From Chitinophagales bacterium (GTDB taxonomy: Bacteria > Bacteroidota > Bacteroidia > Chitinophagales > Saprospiraceae): a stretch of DNA of 54,195 bases. Within the stretch, counting starts at the first letter, position 1, and each line of letters begins with the position of its first letter. Position numbers and translations under genes: made by a program. Shown piece after piece: positions 25,015 to 34,126 of the stretch. The stretch spans positions 1-54,195 of the forward strand of contig JAKSDI010000304.1 of assembly GCA_022360175.1 (NCBI GenBank). The letters run 5' to 3'. The notes beneath the pieces were generated by a model. The model was not told where the DNA came from. It saw only the letters and a list, made by a program, of their open reading frames with translations, and made no database searches.

Positions 25015-26106
25015 TTATAATTGTAGTGGGCCTTTCCCTATTTTATCTGCAATCCAATGCTTATCCTCACAATATGATGAGAGTTCCGTCTCTATGAAGT
25101 TATCAACTTCATTTTTAATATTATCCGGATAGAGTAGATGTAAATTAGGGCCTGCATCTAGACTGAAATATAAAGGATGGCCAGTATCCTTTCTATAAGA
25201 TTTAACTTTATCTATTAGCGTTAATGTATTGGGTTTTATTAAAATATATGGCGGATTAGAAGCCATCATGAGGGCATGTAAAGTAAGAGCTTCTGCTTCT
25301 AATATATTACCAACTGCTTCGACATCTCCATTTTGTAATGCCAATAATAAATTATGTAAACGCTGTCGAGCTTGTTGATAACGTTTATCTGCATATGGAT
25401 TTCCTTCCATTAATGCATGTCCTGCTCTACTAGAAACGGACTTTTCTCCTTGATTGACGATTAGTATTGCATCATGATAAGTTTTAAAGATGTCATGTAC
25501 TTTATCTTCCACGGGAATAGCATAAAAATCTGAGGAGTTTTCTACTTCTCCCATTTCTCCCCACATGGATAATCCAGCGAAAATAGAGCGGCAAGCACTA
25601 CCTGATCCTAGCCTTGCTATATATGATGCTTTTTGCCTAAATGCGTTGTCATCCTTAAGTGTATCAAAAAGATTATCCTCTAATGTACATAGGCATAAAG
25701 CCAGAGCACTCATGCTGGAGGCTGATGAAGCAATGCCCGATGAATGTGGAAAAGAGTTGGAAGAATTAATGGTCCATTTGAGTTGACGAAGAAAGGGAAA
25801 TATATCAACTATGCTTTCTAGAAATGTTTTAACTTTTTTTGCGAAAGCCTCATTAGGAAGGCCATTAAATAAAAATGTAAGATCTATGCCCTGGTCTACT
25901 CCTTTTTTGGGTTCATAGGATAGCGTAGTTTCAGTATAGGCCTCATCTAGCGTGAAACTTATAGAAGGATTGCGTGGCAACTGGCGGCCATGTTTTCCCC
26001 AATATTTGATAATTGCTAAATTTGAAGGACTGCGCCAACTGACACTTCCTGCTTCAATTTTATTACTTTCTACTACCAACTTGTGGTTTGTATAATCCAG
26101 AGCCAT
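25015..26106 (-). CDS. mvaD: Diphosphomevalonate decarboxylase
   Basis: Catalyses ATP-dependent decarboxylation of mevalonate diphosphate to isopentenyl diphosphate, the last step of the mevalonate route to isoprenoids. GHMP-fold signatures are present: SPSNLAIIKYWGKHG near residue 26 and NPSISFTL, then the ATP loop FPHSSGIASSASSMSALAL around 116-134 and ARLGSGSACRSIF. A catalytic aspartate is expected in YFSLDAGPN near the C-terminus. The length (363) is somewhat above the common 320-330. The other mevalonate genes are not nearby. Use of the mevalonate route rather than MEP is found in part of the Bacteroidota. Confidence 0.92.
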   Translation of the reverse strand: MALDYTNHKLVVESNKIEAGSVSWRSPSNLAIIKYWGKHGRQLPRNPSISFTLDEAYTETTLSYEPKKGVDQGIDLTFLFNGLPNEAFAKKVKTFLESIVDIFPFLRQLKWTINSSNSFPHSSGIASSASSMSALALCLCTLEDNLFDTLKDDNAFRQKASYIARLGSGSACRSIFAGLSMWGEMGEVENSSDFYAIPVEDKVHDIFKTYHDAILIVNQGEKSVSSRAGHALMEGNPYADKRYQQARQRLHNLLLALQNGDVEAVGNILEAEALTLHALMMASNPPYILIKPNTLTLIDKVKSYRKDTGHPLYFSLDAGPNLHLLYPDNIKNEVDNFIETELSSYCEDKHWIADKIGKGPLQL

Positions 26107-26132
26107 TTGTGTGTTTTCATTTTTAACAGTTG

Positions 26133-26140
26133 CAAAGGTA
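26133..26140 (-). promoter_or_regulatory. -7 element TACCTTTG of the mvaD gene
   Basis: Exact TAnnTTTG match on the minus strand, 26 bases upstream of the ATG, so the leader would be about 20 bases. Confidence 0.5.
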
Positions 26141-26195
26141 ATGTGTTTTTTCTATATAATCTTAACAATATGTGCACGTATTTATGTAAATAATA

Positions 26196-26227
26196 AAGCC
26201 TCGTTAACTAACAATCTAACGAGACTT
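26196..26227 (-). terminator. Terminator-like hairpin after the M1 peptidase gene
   Basis: AAGCCTCGTTA (26196-26206) pairs with TAACGAGACTT (26217-26227), with one mismatch. It lies 21 bases beyond the minus-strand stop at 26249. Confidence 0.6.
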
Positions 26228-26248
26228 CATTACGGAAACAATTTTTTT

Positions 26249-28585
26249 TTAATTAGTACCTTCTATTTCTTTTGCTCTATTAGCTCTTTGCATAGGATTT
26301 TCTCCATTTTGATCCCATCTGCTGGCTTTATACTTATATAATTCAAAACGGCTTTTTTGTTCTTGTTCTGGATAATAATTATTCGAACGATCTGTATCTG
26401 CTGTTTCTAGATAAGGATCAAGTACTATTTGCTTGACCTCTTTTTCTGATACAAATACTTTAGATATTTGCTCGCTATTTTTTCTCCAGATTTCTGCTGG
26501 AATGTAATGTGTTTCTTTTGTATCATCTATATATTGAAATTGTACGATGATAGGCATTACTAGTCCACCAAGGTTACTGAAAGTAATTTCATAGTAATTG
26601 GTGCTTCCTTCTAAAAGCTTACGTTCTTCCTTGTTTAGTTTAGCAAGAATATTATCATAAGTCGTTTTATCTAAAACGTCTACTTTGAGCGGATCATATT
26701 CTGTATAGAAATCTCTCAAAGAGGGATCTATTTCATCTTGTGTTTTTTCAATTGCTTTAGCATTGCGGATGCTTCCTATGTATTGTGGAGCTTGTTCTTG
26801 CTTTTGTTTAGCTAATCCTTTTTCTACTTCAGGATTTTTGGTGTCTAATTGATACCATTTTACTTGATCGATTTTTATATCTACATGATCTATAGTATAA
26901 AACCATCCCCTCCAAAACCAGTCAAGATCTATACCAGAAGCATCTTCCATCGTACGGAAGAAGTCAGCTGGGGAAGGATGCTTAAATTTCCAGCGGTTAG
27001 AATAAGTTTTAAAAGCAAAGTCAAAGAGCTCTCTTCCCAGAACTGTTTCTCTCAGAATATTCAAAGCAGTTGCCGGCTTACCATAAGCATTATTGCCAAA
27101 TTGGTAAATAGATTCAGAATTAGTCATGATTGGAGAAATATTGCTTTTATCCCCTTTCATGTAGTCAACAATTTTATAAGCAGGTCCACGACGTGAGGGA
27201 TAATCTCTTTCCCATTGTTGTTCTGCCAGATATTGAACAAAAGAGTTTAATCCTTCATCCATCCAGGTCCACTGACGTTCATCAGAGTTAACAATCATAG
27301 GAAAATAATTGTGGCCTACTTCATGAATAATTACACCTATCGTACCATACTTTGTACGTTGAGTATAAGTGCCATCTGCTTCAGGTCGACCAAAATTGAA
27401 GCAAATCATTGGATATTCCATGCCAATGCGTTTTGCATTTATAGACCATGCTACCGGATAAGGGTAGTCAAAAGTATAATGTGAATACCACTTTAAAGTG
27501 TGTGCCACAGCTTTTGTAGAATATTGTTCCCATAAAGGATTCCCTTCTTTAGGATACATAGACATAGCCATTACCACGGAGCCATCACTTTGTTCTACTC
27601 CCATAGCATCCCAAATAAACTTTCTGGATGATGCGAAAGCAAAATCCCTTGCATTTTCAGCTTTAAACTTCCATGTCTTCTTACTAGAAGATTTAGTTTT
27701 CTCATTTTTTCTGGCTTCTTCTTCTGTCACAATCATTACTGGATGATCTCTTTCTGCTTTAGCTTTATCCAGCCTACTGACTTGTTCTTTCGTGAGTACT
27801 TCCTTTGTGTTTTGTAGAGTACCTGTTGCTGCAATCATATGATCTGAAGGAGCTGTAATTTCAACTTCATAATCACCAAAAGGAAGCGTAAATTCTCCTC
27901 TACCCAAGAATTGTTTATTTTGCCAACCCTCAACATCATTGTAAACTGCCATCCTTGGAAAGAATTGGGCAATAGTATAAAGGTAATTGTCATCTCCTGA
28001 AAAATATTCATACCCTGATCTACCCCCTATTCTCATTCTATCATTAATGTTATACCACCACTTTATCTTGAAACTTATTTTTTCTCCAGATTTCAGGGCT
28101 TGAGGTGGATCGATTCTCATCATTGTTTTCACTACTTGATAGTGTAAAGGCTTTCCATTTTCATCTTGTACATACTCTAACTTAAAGCCTCCATCGAACC
28201 ATGGTGTGAAGTCTTGCAGTTCGTTAGCGGTCATTCCTTCCTCTATTTTATTTGGTGTGACCTTATGCGTATCTGAATCTTTTGCACGCATATTTTGATC
28301 TAGCTGAAGCCACAAGTATTCGAGCGCATCTGGAGAGTTGTTATGGTAAGTAATCGTCTCAGTGCCATAGATACGTTGATTTTCATCATCCAGTTCTATA
28401 GCAATTTTATAATCTGCTTGTTGTTGCCAATATGCATGCCCAGGTGCTCCTGATGCATTTCGATACACATTTGGAGTAGGAAGCTCTTGTCCTAATTGTC
28501 GAAATTTATTGGTATTTGTTTCTTGGCTATATGCAGTTCCTAATATAGCATATAGCATAAGCGTTATCAGTATTTTTCTATTCAT
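26249..28585 (-). CDS. Exported M1-family metallopeptidase (GMEYP variant)
   Basis: Start set at 28585 because MNRKILITLMLYAILGTAYSQ is a signal peptide; an in-frame ATG lies 33 bases further upstream. The 778-residue protein has the M1 zinc site HEVGHNYFP (His421, Glu422, His425 in this numbering), with the third ligand in WMDEGLNSF 18 residues on. The exopeptidase motif GAMEN is replaced by IGMEYP near residue 388, as in a Bacteroidota subgroup of M1 proteins whose aminopeptidase activity is less certain. It is periplasmic or outer-membrane associated. Promoter TAAATTTG lies 21 bases upstream. Confidence 0.88.
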   Translation of the reverse strand: MNRKILITLMLYAILGTAYSQETNTNKFRQLGQELPTPNVYRNASGAPGHAYWQQQADYKIAIELDDENQRIYGTETITYHNNSPDALEYLWLQLDQNMRAKDSDTHKVTPNKIEEGMTANELQDFTPWFDGGFKLEYVQDENGKPLHYQVVKTMMRIDPPQALKSGEKISFKIKWWYNINDRMRIGGRSGYEYFSGDDNYLYTIAQFFPRMAVYNDVEGWQNKQFLGRGEFTLPFGDYEVEITAPSDHMIAATGTLQNTKEVLTKEQVSRLDKAKAERDHPVMIVTEEEARKNEKTKSSSKKTWKFKAENARDFAFASSRKFIWDAMGVEQSDGSVVMAMSMYPKEGNPLWEQYSTKAVAHTLKWYSHYTFDYPYPVAWSINAKRIGMEYPMICFNFGRPEADGTYTQRTKYGTIGVIIHEVGHNYFPMIVNSDERQWTWMDEGLNSFVQYLAEQQWERDYPSRRGPAYKIVDYMKGDKSNISPIMTNSESIYQFGNNAYGKPATALNILRETVLGRELFDFAFKTYSNRWKFKHPSPADFFRTMEDASGIDLDWFWRGWFYTIDHVDIKIDQVKWYQLDTKNPEVEKGLAKQKQEQAPQYIGSIRNAKAIEKTQDEIDPSLRDFYTEYDPLKVDVLDKTTYDNILAKLNKEERKLLEGSTNYYEITFSNLGGLVMPIIVQFQYIDDTKETHYIPAEIWRKNSEQISKVFVSEKEVKQIVLDPYLETADTDRSNNYYPEQEQKSRFELYKYKASRWDQNGENPMQRANRAKEIEGTN

Positions 28586-28605
28586 AAGGCGAGTAAAGTT
28601 TTTTA

Positions 28606-28613
28606 CAAATTTA
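28606..28613 (-). promoter_or_regulatory. -7 element TAAATTTG of the M1 peptidase gene
   Basis: Exact TAnnTTTG match on the minus strand. It supports the start at 28585 and would put the other ATG (28616-28618) outside the transcript. Confidence 0.45.
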
Positions 28614-28671
28614 ACCAAATAAAGCCGTGATTAGCGTATGGCAATAGACATATGCTAATTTTATAAGCAAC

Positions 28672-28685
28672 GTTCCACGTGGAAC
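28672..28685. other. parS: parS-type palindrome, copy 1
   Basis: GTTCCACGTGGAAC, a perfect 14-bp palindrome, flanked by C and A. It matches the ParB-binding consensus (tGTTnCACGTGnAACa) in the form known from pseudomonads. It is intergenic, between the M1 peptidase gene and the thr operon terminator, about 15.7 kb from the candidate oriC. Confidence 0.8.
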
Positions 28686-28691
28686 ATATAA

Positions 28692-28728
28692 AAAGGGGTA
28701 GTTTTCTCTTAAAGAAAACTACCCCTTT
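28692..28728 (-). terminator. Terminator of the thrA-thrB-thrC operon
   Basis: A perfect 16-bp stem: 28692-28707 pairs with 28713-28728 around a 5-base loop. On the minus strand its 3' arm ends in TTTTT. It lies 28 bases beyond the thrC stop. Confidence 0.9.
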
Positions 28729-28755
28729 GTTCATTTTTTAAAGTGTCAATTATTG

Positions 28756-30072
28756 CTAATAGTTAGCCAGTACCCATGCTTTAAACGCTGAATATTCAGT
28801 AGATATCTGAGTAGATTTTTTTGTTTTTTTAGCTAACTCAGCTAATCGACTGGGAATTTTTATGCTCTCATTAAGTACTCTTTCCATATCAGGAAGAAAT
28901 TTTGAAGGATGAGCTGTTTCTAAAACTACTCCTACTGTATTAGGATTAGTTTCTTGATATTCTTTAAGAGCTAAATAACCTACAGCACCGTGAGGATCTA
29001 TAATGTATCCATATTTATTAGCAACTTCTTTTATTGCTGCCTCTGTATCTGCATCTGTATATGCATATCCAGATATATGATCTTTCATGTTGTTCCACGT
29101 GGAACTTTTTTCTGTGCCTTTATTAATGTCCAGCATTCGGGCAAAATTCGAAGGATTTCCTACATCCATCGCGTTACTAATAGTCCTAATTGATGGACGG
29201 GGTTCGAAATTTCCTGACTTTAAATACTGAGGTATTACATCATTCGCATTAGTAGCTGCAATGAAATGGCTTATCGGCAATCCCATTTGAACAGCTAATA
29301 AACCGGCTGTGAGGTTTCCAAAATTACCACTAGGAACACAGAATACAATATCTTGTCCCTGGGCTTTAAGTTGCTTATATGCTTCGAAATAATAAAAGGA
29401 TTGTGGTATTAGCCTGGAAATATTAATAGAATTAGCTGAAGTGAGACGTACTTGACTGCTTAATTCTCTATCAAGAAAAGCTTGTTTTACCATAGCTTGA
29501 CAATCATCAAAGCTACCATTTACCTCTAAAGCTGTAATATTATCTCCCAGAGTAGTAAGCTGTTTTTCTTGCAGATGAGAGACTTTACCAGAAGGATAAA
29601 GAATAACAACCTTTATTCCAGGAGTTCTGTAAAACCCAGCAGCGACAGCTCCACCCGTATCGCCCGAAGTTGCTACCAAAATAACCAGTTCTTTTGATAC
29701 TTCCTGATTGAAGTAACTCATTAATTGAGCCATAAATCGAGCTCCAAAATCTTTAAAGGCAAGAGATGGACCATGAAATAATTCTAGAATATACTTTTGA
29801 TCATCTAGTTTAATTACTGGAGCAGGAAAGTTAATAGCTGATTCTATTATTCTTTTAAGGTCATTCTCTGGAATTGCTCCTTGAAATAAATGACTAGTAA
29901 TGAAAAATGCAATTTCTTGAAAAGAATAATCAGCTATGTTATCAATAAATTCTTTAGGCAGCTTTGGAATATTTACAGGCATGTATAAGCCATTATCATC
30001 AGGTAAACCTTTAAGTACGGCTTCTTTTAAATCGGCTAAATTTTCTTTGTTTTTTGTACTATACAGTTTCAT
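28756..30072 (-). CDS. thrC: Threonine synthase
   Basis: PLP enzyme that converts O-phosphohomoserine to threonine, the last step of the pathway. The PLP lysine is in GPSLAFKDFGARFMAQ near residue 110. Further family blocks are VATSGDTGGAVAAGF, SANSINISRLIPQ, CVPSGNFGNLTAG and SNAMDVGNPSNFAR. The 438 residues fit the family. It is the last gene of the thrA-thrB-thrC operon, nine bases after thrB. Codons for SSTWNN near residue 325 contain a perfect parS palindrome (29092-29105), a double use of the sequence. Confidence 0.96.
   Translation of the reverse strand: MKLYSTKNKENLADLKEAVLKGLPDDNGLYMPVNIPKLPKEFIDNIADYSFQEIAFFITSHLFQGAIPENDLKRIIESAINFPAPVIKLDDQKYILELFHGPSLAFKDFGARFMAQLMSYFNQEVSKELVILVATSGDTGGAVAAGFYRTPGIKVVILYPSGKVSHLQEKQLTTLGDNITALEVNGSFDDCQAMVKQAFLDRELSSQVRLTSANSINISRLIPQSFYYFEAYKQLKAQGQDIVFCVPSGNFGNLTAGLLAVQMGLPISHFIAATNANDVIPQYLKSGNFEPRPSIRTISNAMDVGNPSNFARMLDINKGTEKSSTWNNMKDHISGYAYTDADTEAAIKEVANKYGYIIDPHGAVGYLALKEYQETNPNTVGVVLETAHPSKFLPDMERVLNESIKIPSRLAELAKKTKKSTQISTEYSAFKAWVLANY
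29092..29105. other. parS: parS-type palindrome, copy 2, inside thrC
   Basis: A second perfect GTTCCACGTGGAAC with flanks T and T, 420 bases from copy 1. It lies within the thrC coding sequence and encodes part of SSTWNN. Two exact 14-bp copies this close together are very unlikely by chance. Confidence 0.8.
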
Positions 30073-30081
30073 TGTATGTGT

Positions 30082-31017
30082 TTATAGTCTGGTAGCACCA
30101 TCCTTATTAATAGGTGAAACAAAAAGATCTGCATTGATTCCTGCATTAATAAATACCTGTTGCATACTTTTTCCTACTATTTTTGCTGTCTCTTCTCCCC
30201 TGCTTAATGCAAAAACAGAAGGGCCTGCACCAGAAATGCTATAGCCTAATGCACCTTTCTTTATTGCTATTTCCTTTACTTTTGCAAAATGAGGGATTAA
30301 CTTAGAACGCTGAGGCTCAATAATTACGTCATTTAAAGATCGGCTAATAAGCCCAAAGTCTTCATTTTGTAGGCCAATAAGTAAGCCTGCAAGGTTTCCA
30401 CATTGCTTTATACACTGTGTTAAAGATACTTGATCACTTAAAACATCTCGGGCATCCTTTGTTAATATTTCTACATATGGATAAACAACACTAGCATATA
30501 GCTCTTGAGGCAAGGCAATAGAATGTACATCAAGCTCTTCATTACTCCGAATTAATGTAAGTCCACCCAGTAAAGAAGGAGCTACATTATCAGCATGATA
30601 AGCTCCATCTGCAATTTGTTCGCCCAAGACGGCAAAAGGTAGTAATGCCTTTTTATCTAAAGGAGCACCTAATAGTTCATTTACTGCAAAAGCTCCTCCC
30701 ACTGCACTAGCTGCACTTGAACCTAAGCCACTGCCAAAAGGCATTTTTTTATGGATTTCCAATTCTATTCCACGATCTGTTTCCTGAAGTTCTTCTAATA
30801 GTTTTAATGCAGAATAACCAGCAGTGTTTTTTTCAACTTCTAAAGGAAGTTTTTTTTCCCCTACTCCTGTTATTGTTTTAATAGATAGCCCTTTTTGATC
30901 AACAAAGCGGGCTACAACTTCATCTCCGGGTCCATGAATTGCAAATCCAAGAATATCAAAACCTACTGCTACATTAGCTACAGAAGCAGGAGCAAATACA
31001 CGTACTTCGTTCATCAT
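30082..31017 (-). CDS. thrB: Homoserine kinase
   Basis: GHMP kinase that phosphorylates homoserine, linking the ThrA and ThrC steps. Motifs are RVFAPASVANVAVGFDILGFA at the N-terminus (substrate-binding motif 1), the ATP loop MPFGSGLGSSAASAVGG near residue 90 and GYSISGAGPSVFAL near 250. The 311 residues match the family. Its start overlaps the thrA stop by four bases (ATGA), so translation is coupled. Confidence 0.96.
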   Translation of the reverse strand: MMNEVRVFAPASVANVAVGFDILGFAIHGPGDEVVARFVDQKGLSIKTITGVGEKKLPLEVEKNTAGYSALKLLEELQETDRGIELEIHKKMPFGSGLGSSAASAVGGAFAVNELLGAPLDKKALLPFAVLGEQIADGAYHADNVAPSLLGGLTLIRSNEELDVHSIALPQELYASVVYPYVEILTKDARDVLSDQVSLTQCIKQCGNLAGLLIGLQNEDFGLISRSLNDVIIEPQRSKLIPHFAKVKEIAIKKGALGYSISGAGPSVFALSRGEETAKIVGKSMQQVFINAGINADLFVSPINKDGATRL

Positions 31018-33470
31018 GATAGAGAATTTCCTATTGTAATAACTTCTGCAAAAATCCCTGCAGCTGTGACCTCTGCTCCTGCGCCAGGCCCTCTAACTAC
31101 TAAAGGGCGTTCCTTATATCGCTCAGTTGTAAACACAATCATATTGTCACTACCACTAAGTGTATAAAATGGGTGGTTATGGTCTACCTTTTGTAAAGAT
31201 ATTTTTGCATTTGTTCCGTCTATACTAGCGATGAAACGAAGTGCCTTTCCTTCGTCCTTAGCTTTTTCTACTAACTTGGTGAAGTGGGCATCTGCTTTTT
31301 CTAAAGCGGTAAAAAACTCTTCTACTGTTTTTGCTTGTAGACATTCTTCAGGAAGAATATTTTCTACCTCTACATTTTTAGCTTCTAGAGGAAGTCCAGT
31401 TTCTCTGGCAAGAATAATTAACTTACGCCTTACATCGATCCCTTTAAGGTCTACTCTTGGATCAGGCTCTGTAAAACCTAATTCCTTAGCTTTTTTTACA
31501 ACTTCACTAAACTTCTGATTAGTATTAAAGTGATTGAATATATACGAAAGAGAGCCTGAAAGTACTCCTTCAATCTTTAGAATTTGATCACCACTAGTGA
31601 TTAAATCATTAAGCGTAGAAATGACGGGTAATCCAGCTCCAACGTTTGTTTCATACTGGAATTGTACACCTCGTCTTGTCGCAATTGTCTTTAAACGTTG
31701 ATATTGTAAATAGCTGGAAGATGCCGCTATTTTATTAGGAGTAGAAATTGAAATACTTGAATCTAATATCGCTTCATAATATCCTGCTATTTGTTCACTA
31801 GCTGTATTATCAATGAAAATAGTATTAGAAAGGTTAAGCTCTTTCATCTTACCAATGAAAATTGCTACATCCATAGCTGTTGTAGAATGATTTAATTGCT
31901 CTCCCCAATCGTCTAAGCTAATTCCATCTTCTTGAAATAGCATTTTTTTACTATTTGCTAATCCGATAATTTTTATTTCGAGCCCACGCTTTTCTTTTAG
32001 ATATGTACTTTGCGCTTTTATTTGTTTAATCAATGTACTACCAATCAATCCAACTCCAACCATAAAGAGATGCAACTCCTTAGTTTTAGAAAGGAAAAAG
32101 GCTTCATGTAAAGCATTAAGTGCCTTTGCTTCATCCGAACGGTTGATCACCACCGAAATATTTAGTTCAGAAGACCCTTGTGCTATTGCTACTGCATTGA
32201 TACCATTTTTACCCATTGCCTGGAAAAGTCTTCCTGCGATACCTGGCTGGTATCTCATATTTTCACCAATAATAGCGACAACGGATAGATCAGATTCGAT
32301 CTTGACAGGATCAACGATACCTACATTGATTTCGTATTCAAATGCTTCTTCTACTTTCCGTTTAGCTTTGTTGGCAAATTTGGGCTGGATAGCAAAGCTG
32401 ATAGAATGTTCGGAAGATCCCTGAGTAATCAGGATGATATTAATCCCTGCTTGTGCTAATGAAGAAAATAACCTTCCAGCTGTTCCTGGAACCCCGAACA
32501 GACCACTTCCAGAAAGTGTAAGTAGTGCAATATCACTAATTGATGAGATACCTTTGACCGCATGTCCTCCTACATCAAAATGATCAGAAATGAGTGTACC
32601 TTCAAAAGACGGATTAAAAGTATTTTTAATATATAAAGGGATATTCTTTTTTAAAGCAGGTTGTAGAGTAGGCGGATAAATAACCTTTGCTCCGAAGTGA
32701 GACATCTCCATCGCTTCTGCATAGGTCATGCTAGGAATTGTAAGTGCACGCTTCACTTTTCTAGGATCAGCAGTAAGTACTCCATCAACATCAGTCCATA
32801 TTTCAATAACACTAGCATCAAGTCCTGCTGCAAGTAAAGATGCAGTATAATCAGAACCACCCCTCCCTAATGTAGTAGTTAAACCACCTTTTGCAGAAGC
32901 CACGAACCCTGTAACTATTTGTATTTCAGGATTTTGTGAGTAGTGTTCTCGAATTTTTTGATAGCTAAGATCAAAATCCACTTTAGCCGATCCAAAATGC
33001 TTATCTGTTTTGATAACCTTCCGAGCATCAAGATAACTAGCATTGATACCACTTTGACGAAGGACCTGAGCAATGATAAAACAACTATTGCGCTCTCCAA
33101 AACTAAGTACGTAATCCATTGTTCGAGAAGAAGCTTCCCGAACCAGGAAAATACCATAGAGAAGATTTTTTAATACTTCATGATTGTTTTCAAGTTGAGG
33201 AAGTGTTGTCTCGAGATACTCTCCACTTAATAAATCTTCAATGGCTTCTATGTGTCGTTTACTAAATGCTTCAAAAGCATCTAGGTAGCTTTCATCGCCT
33301 TTTGCAGCCAGGCTACTCATTTCAATCAGAGCATCTGTAATACCGCCAAAAGCAGAAAATACAACTGTAAATTTTTCGCCTTTTGTATAGTAAGCTTTCA
33401 GTATATCTATTATCTGTCGAATGCGATCCGGTTTGGCTACAGAAGAACCTCCGAATTTTAATACTTTCAT
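31014..33470 (-). CDS. thrA: Bifunctional aspartokinase / homoserine dehydrogenase
   Basis: Carries out the first and third steps from aspartate to homoserine. The kinase domain begins KFGGSSVAKPDRIRQ and includes TLGRGGSDYTASL. Two ACT domains (about 310-460) should bind threonine for feedback control. The dehydrogenase begins at GVGLIGSTLIKQI near residue 470 and contains ETNVGAGLPVISTLNDL and GFTEPDPRVDLKGIDV. The 818 residues are typical. It is the first gene of the operon. An AGGAG lies a few bases before the ATG, one of the few Shine-Dalgarno-like sites in the window, and a TACTTTTG promoter element lies 89 bases upstream. Confidence 0.96.
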   Translation of the reverse strand: MKVLKFGGSSVAKPDRIRQIIDILKAYYTKGEKFTVVFSAFGGITDALIEMSSLAAKGDESYLDAFEAFSKRHIEAIEDLLSGEYLETTLPQLENNHEVLKNLLYGIFLVREASSRTMDYVLSFGERNSCFIIAQVLRQSGINASYLDARKVIKTDKHFGSAKVDFDLSYQKIREHYSQNPEIQIVTGFVASAKGGLTTTLGRGGSDYTASLLAAGLDASVIEIWTDVDGVLTADPRKVKRALTIPSMTYAEAMEMSHFGAKVIYPPTLQPALKKNIPLYIKNTFNPSFEGTLISDHFDVGGHAVKGISSISDIALLTLSGSGLFGVPGTAGRLFSSLAQAGINIILITQGSSEHSISFAIQPKFANKAKRKVEEAFEYEINVGIVDPVKIESDLSVVAIIGENMRYQPGIAGRLFQAMGKNGINAVAIAQGSSELNISVVINRSDEAKALNALHEAFFLSKTKELHLFMVGVGLIGSTLIKQIKAQSTYLKEKRGLEIKIIGLANSKKMLFQEDGISLDDWGEQLNHSTTAMDVAIFIGKMKELNLSNTIFIDNTASEQIAGYYEAILDSSISISTPNKIAASSSYLQYQRLKTIATRRGVQFQYETNVGAGLPVISTLNDLITSGDQILKIEGVLSGSLSYIFNHFNTNQKFSEVVKKAKELGFTEPDPRVDLKGIDVRRKLIILARETGLPLEAKNVEVENILPEECLQAKTVEEFFTALEKADAHFTKLVEKAKDEGKALRFIASIDGTNAKISLQKVDHNHPFYTLSGSDNMIVFTTERYKERPLVVRGPGAGAEVTAAGIFAEVITIGNSLS

Positions 33471-33531
33471 ATCTCCTTAGTTTATGCCAATTGTGTGTAT
33501 TTAGTTCTTTTAAAACACCGTCTTAAATATT

Positions 33532-33655
33532 GGATTGGTCTATTTTGGTAGGAAAACACAAAAGTAGAAGGTTTACCATTTTTATTGTAAATAATTGAAG
33601 GATATTTATTGAATAGAGAATATCTTATTTACAACTTGTAAACTTAGACCAATCC
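33532..33655. repeat. 11-bp inverted repeat bracketing the thrA promoter region
   Basis: GGATTGGTCTA (33532-33542) and TAGACCAATCC (33645-33655) are perfect inverted copies that enclose the promoter element at 33559-33566. They could be a looping operator, a long-range leader stem, or the ends of a 124-base miniature element. No target duplication was recognised. Confidence 0.45.
33559..33566 (-). promoter_or_regulatory. -7 element TACTTTTG of the thr operon
   Basis: Exact TAnnTTTG match on the minus strand, 88 bases upstream of the thrA ATG. The leader contains no visible run of Thr/Ile codons, so classical attenuation is not supported. Confidence 0.5.
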
Positions 33656-33741
33656 GCCGATTGATAAGAACAAATCAATTTATATAAAAGTGCCATCAAG
33701 GATTAAATTTGAACATGGAAACTTTGGTGAAATATTTGTGA

Positions 33742-34126
33742 AAGATTTTCTTTTCCATTAAGAGCGACCATATAAGGAATAATTCAATATCTATGAAACT
33801 CATATTGATAGTTACAGATAATACTAATGACAATGAGCTAAATTAAATTTCTAATAATTTTTCTTATATCAAATATTCTAAAGAGCAAGATTAGGCAGAC
33901 TAGCTCTCTTTAAAAAGTCACATATTTCTATGAGGAGTGATGAAAAAATCCTGGCTTGAAGAAATTTCCATGAATTTGTACTTACCAGAAAATATAGTGA
34001 TTGCTTATAAGACGGAGCGCTCAGGATAAAACGCTGAAGGTGTTATTGGTACTCAAAACGATATTGGAATTATCTTTTTACCAAATGGGAATTACTTCTA
34101 TATAAGCATTTTAATCAGCTCGGAAT
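33742..34126 (+). pseudogene. Decayed class A beta-lactamase (subclass A2-like)
   Basis: Read in one frame from 33742, the stretch shows remnants in the right order. ISMKLILIVTDNTNDNEL has TDN (33814-33822) at the SDN position. AYKTERSG has KTE (34009-34017) at the KTG box. NAEG is followed by NDIGIIFLPNG at 34057-34089, characteristic of the C-terminal strand of PER/CfxA/CepA-like enzymes. Five in-frame stops interrupt it (33844, 33892, 33901, 33931, 34027), about 40 codons between SDN and KTG are missing, and the active-site Ser region and C-terminus are gone. The end runs into the convergent ybeY 3' end. It is clearly non-functional. Confidence 0.75.

Noticed and set aside
33471-33741. Threonine/isoleucine attenuator leader peptide for thrA
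   Set aside because: No short frame with a run of Thr or Ile codons followed by competing hairpins was seen on the minus strand.
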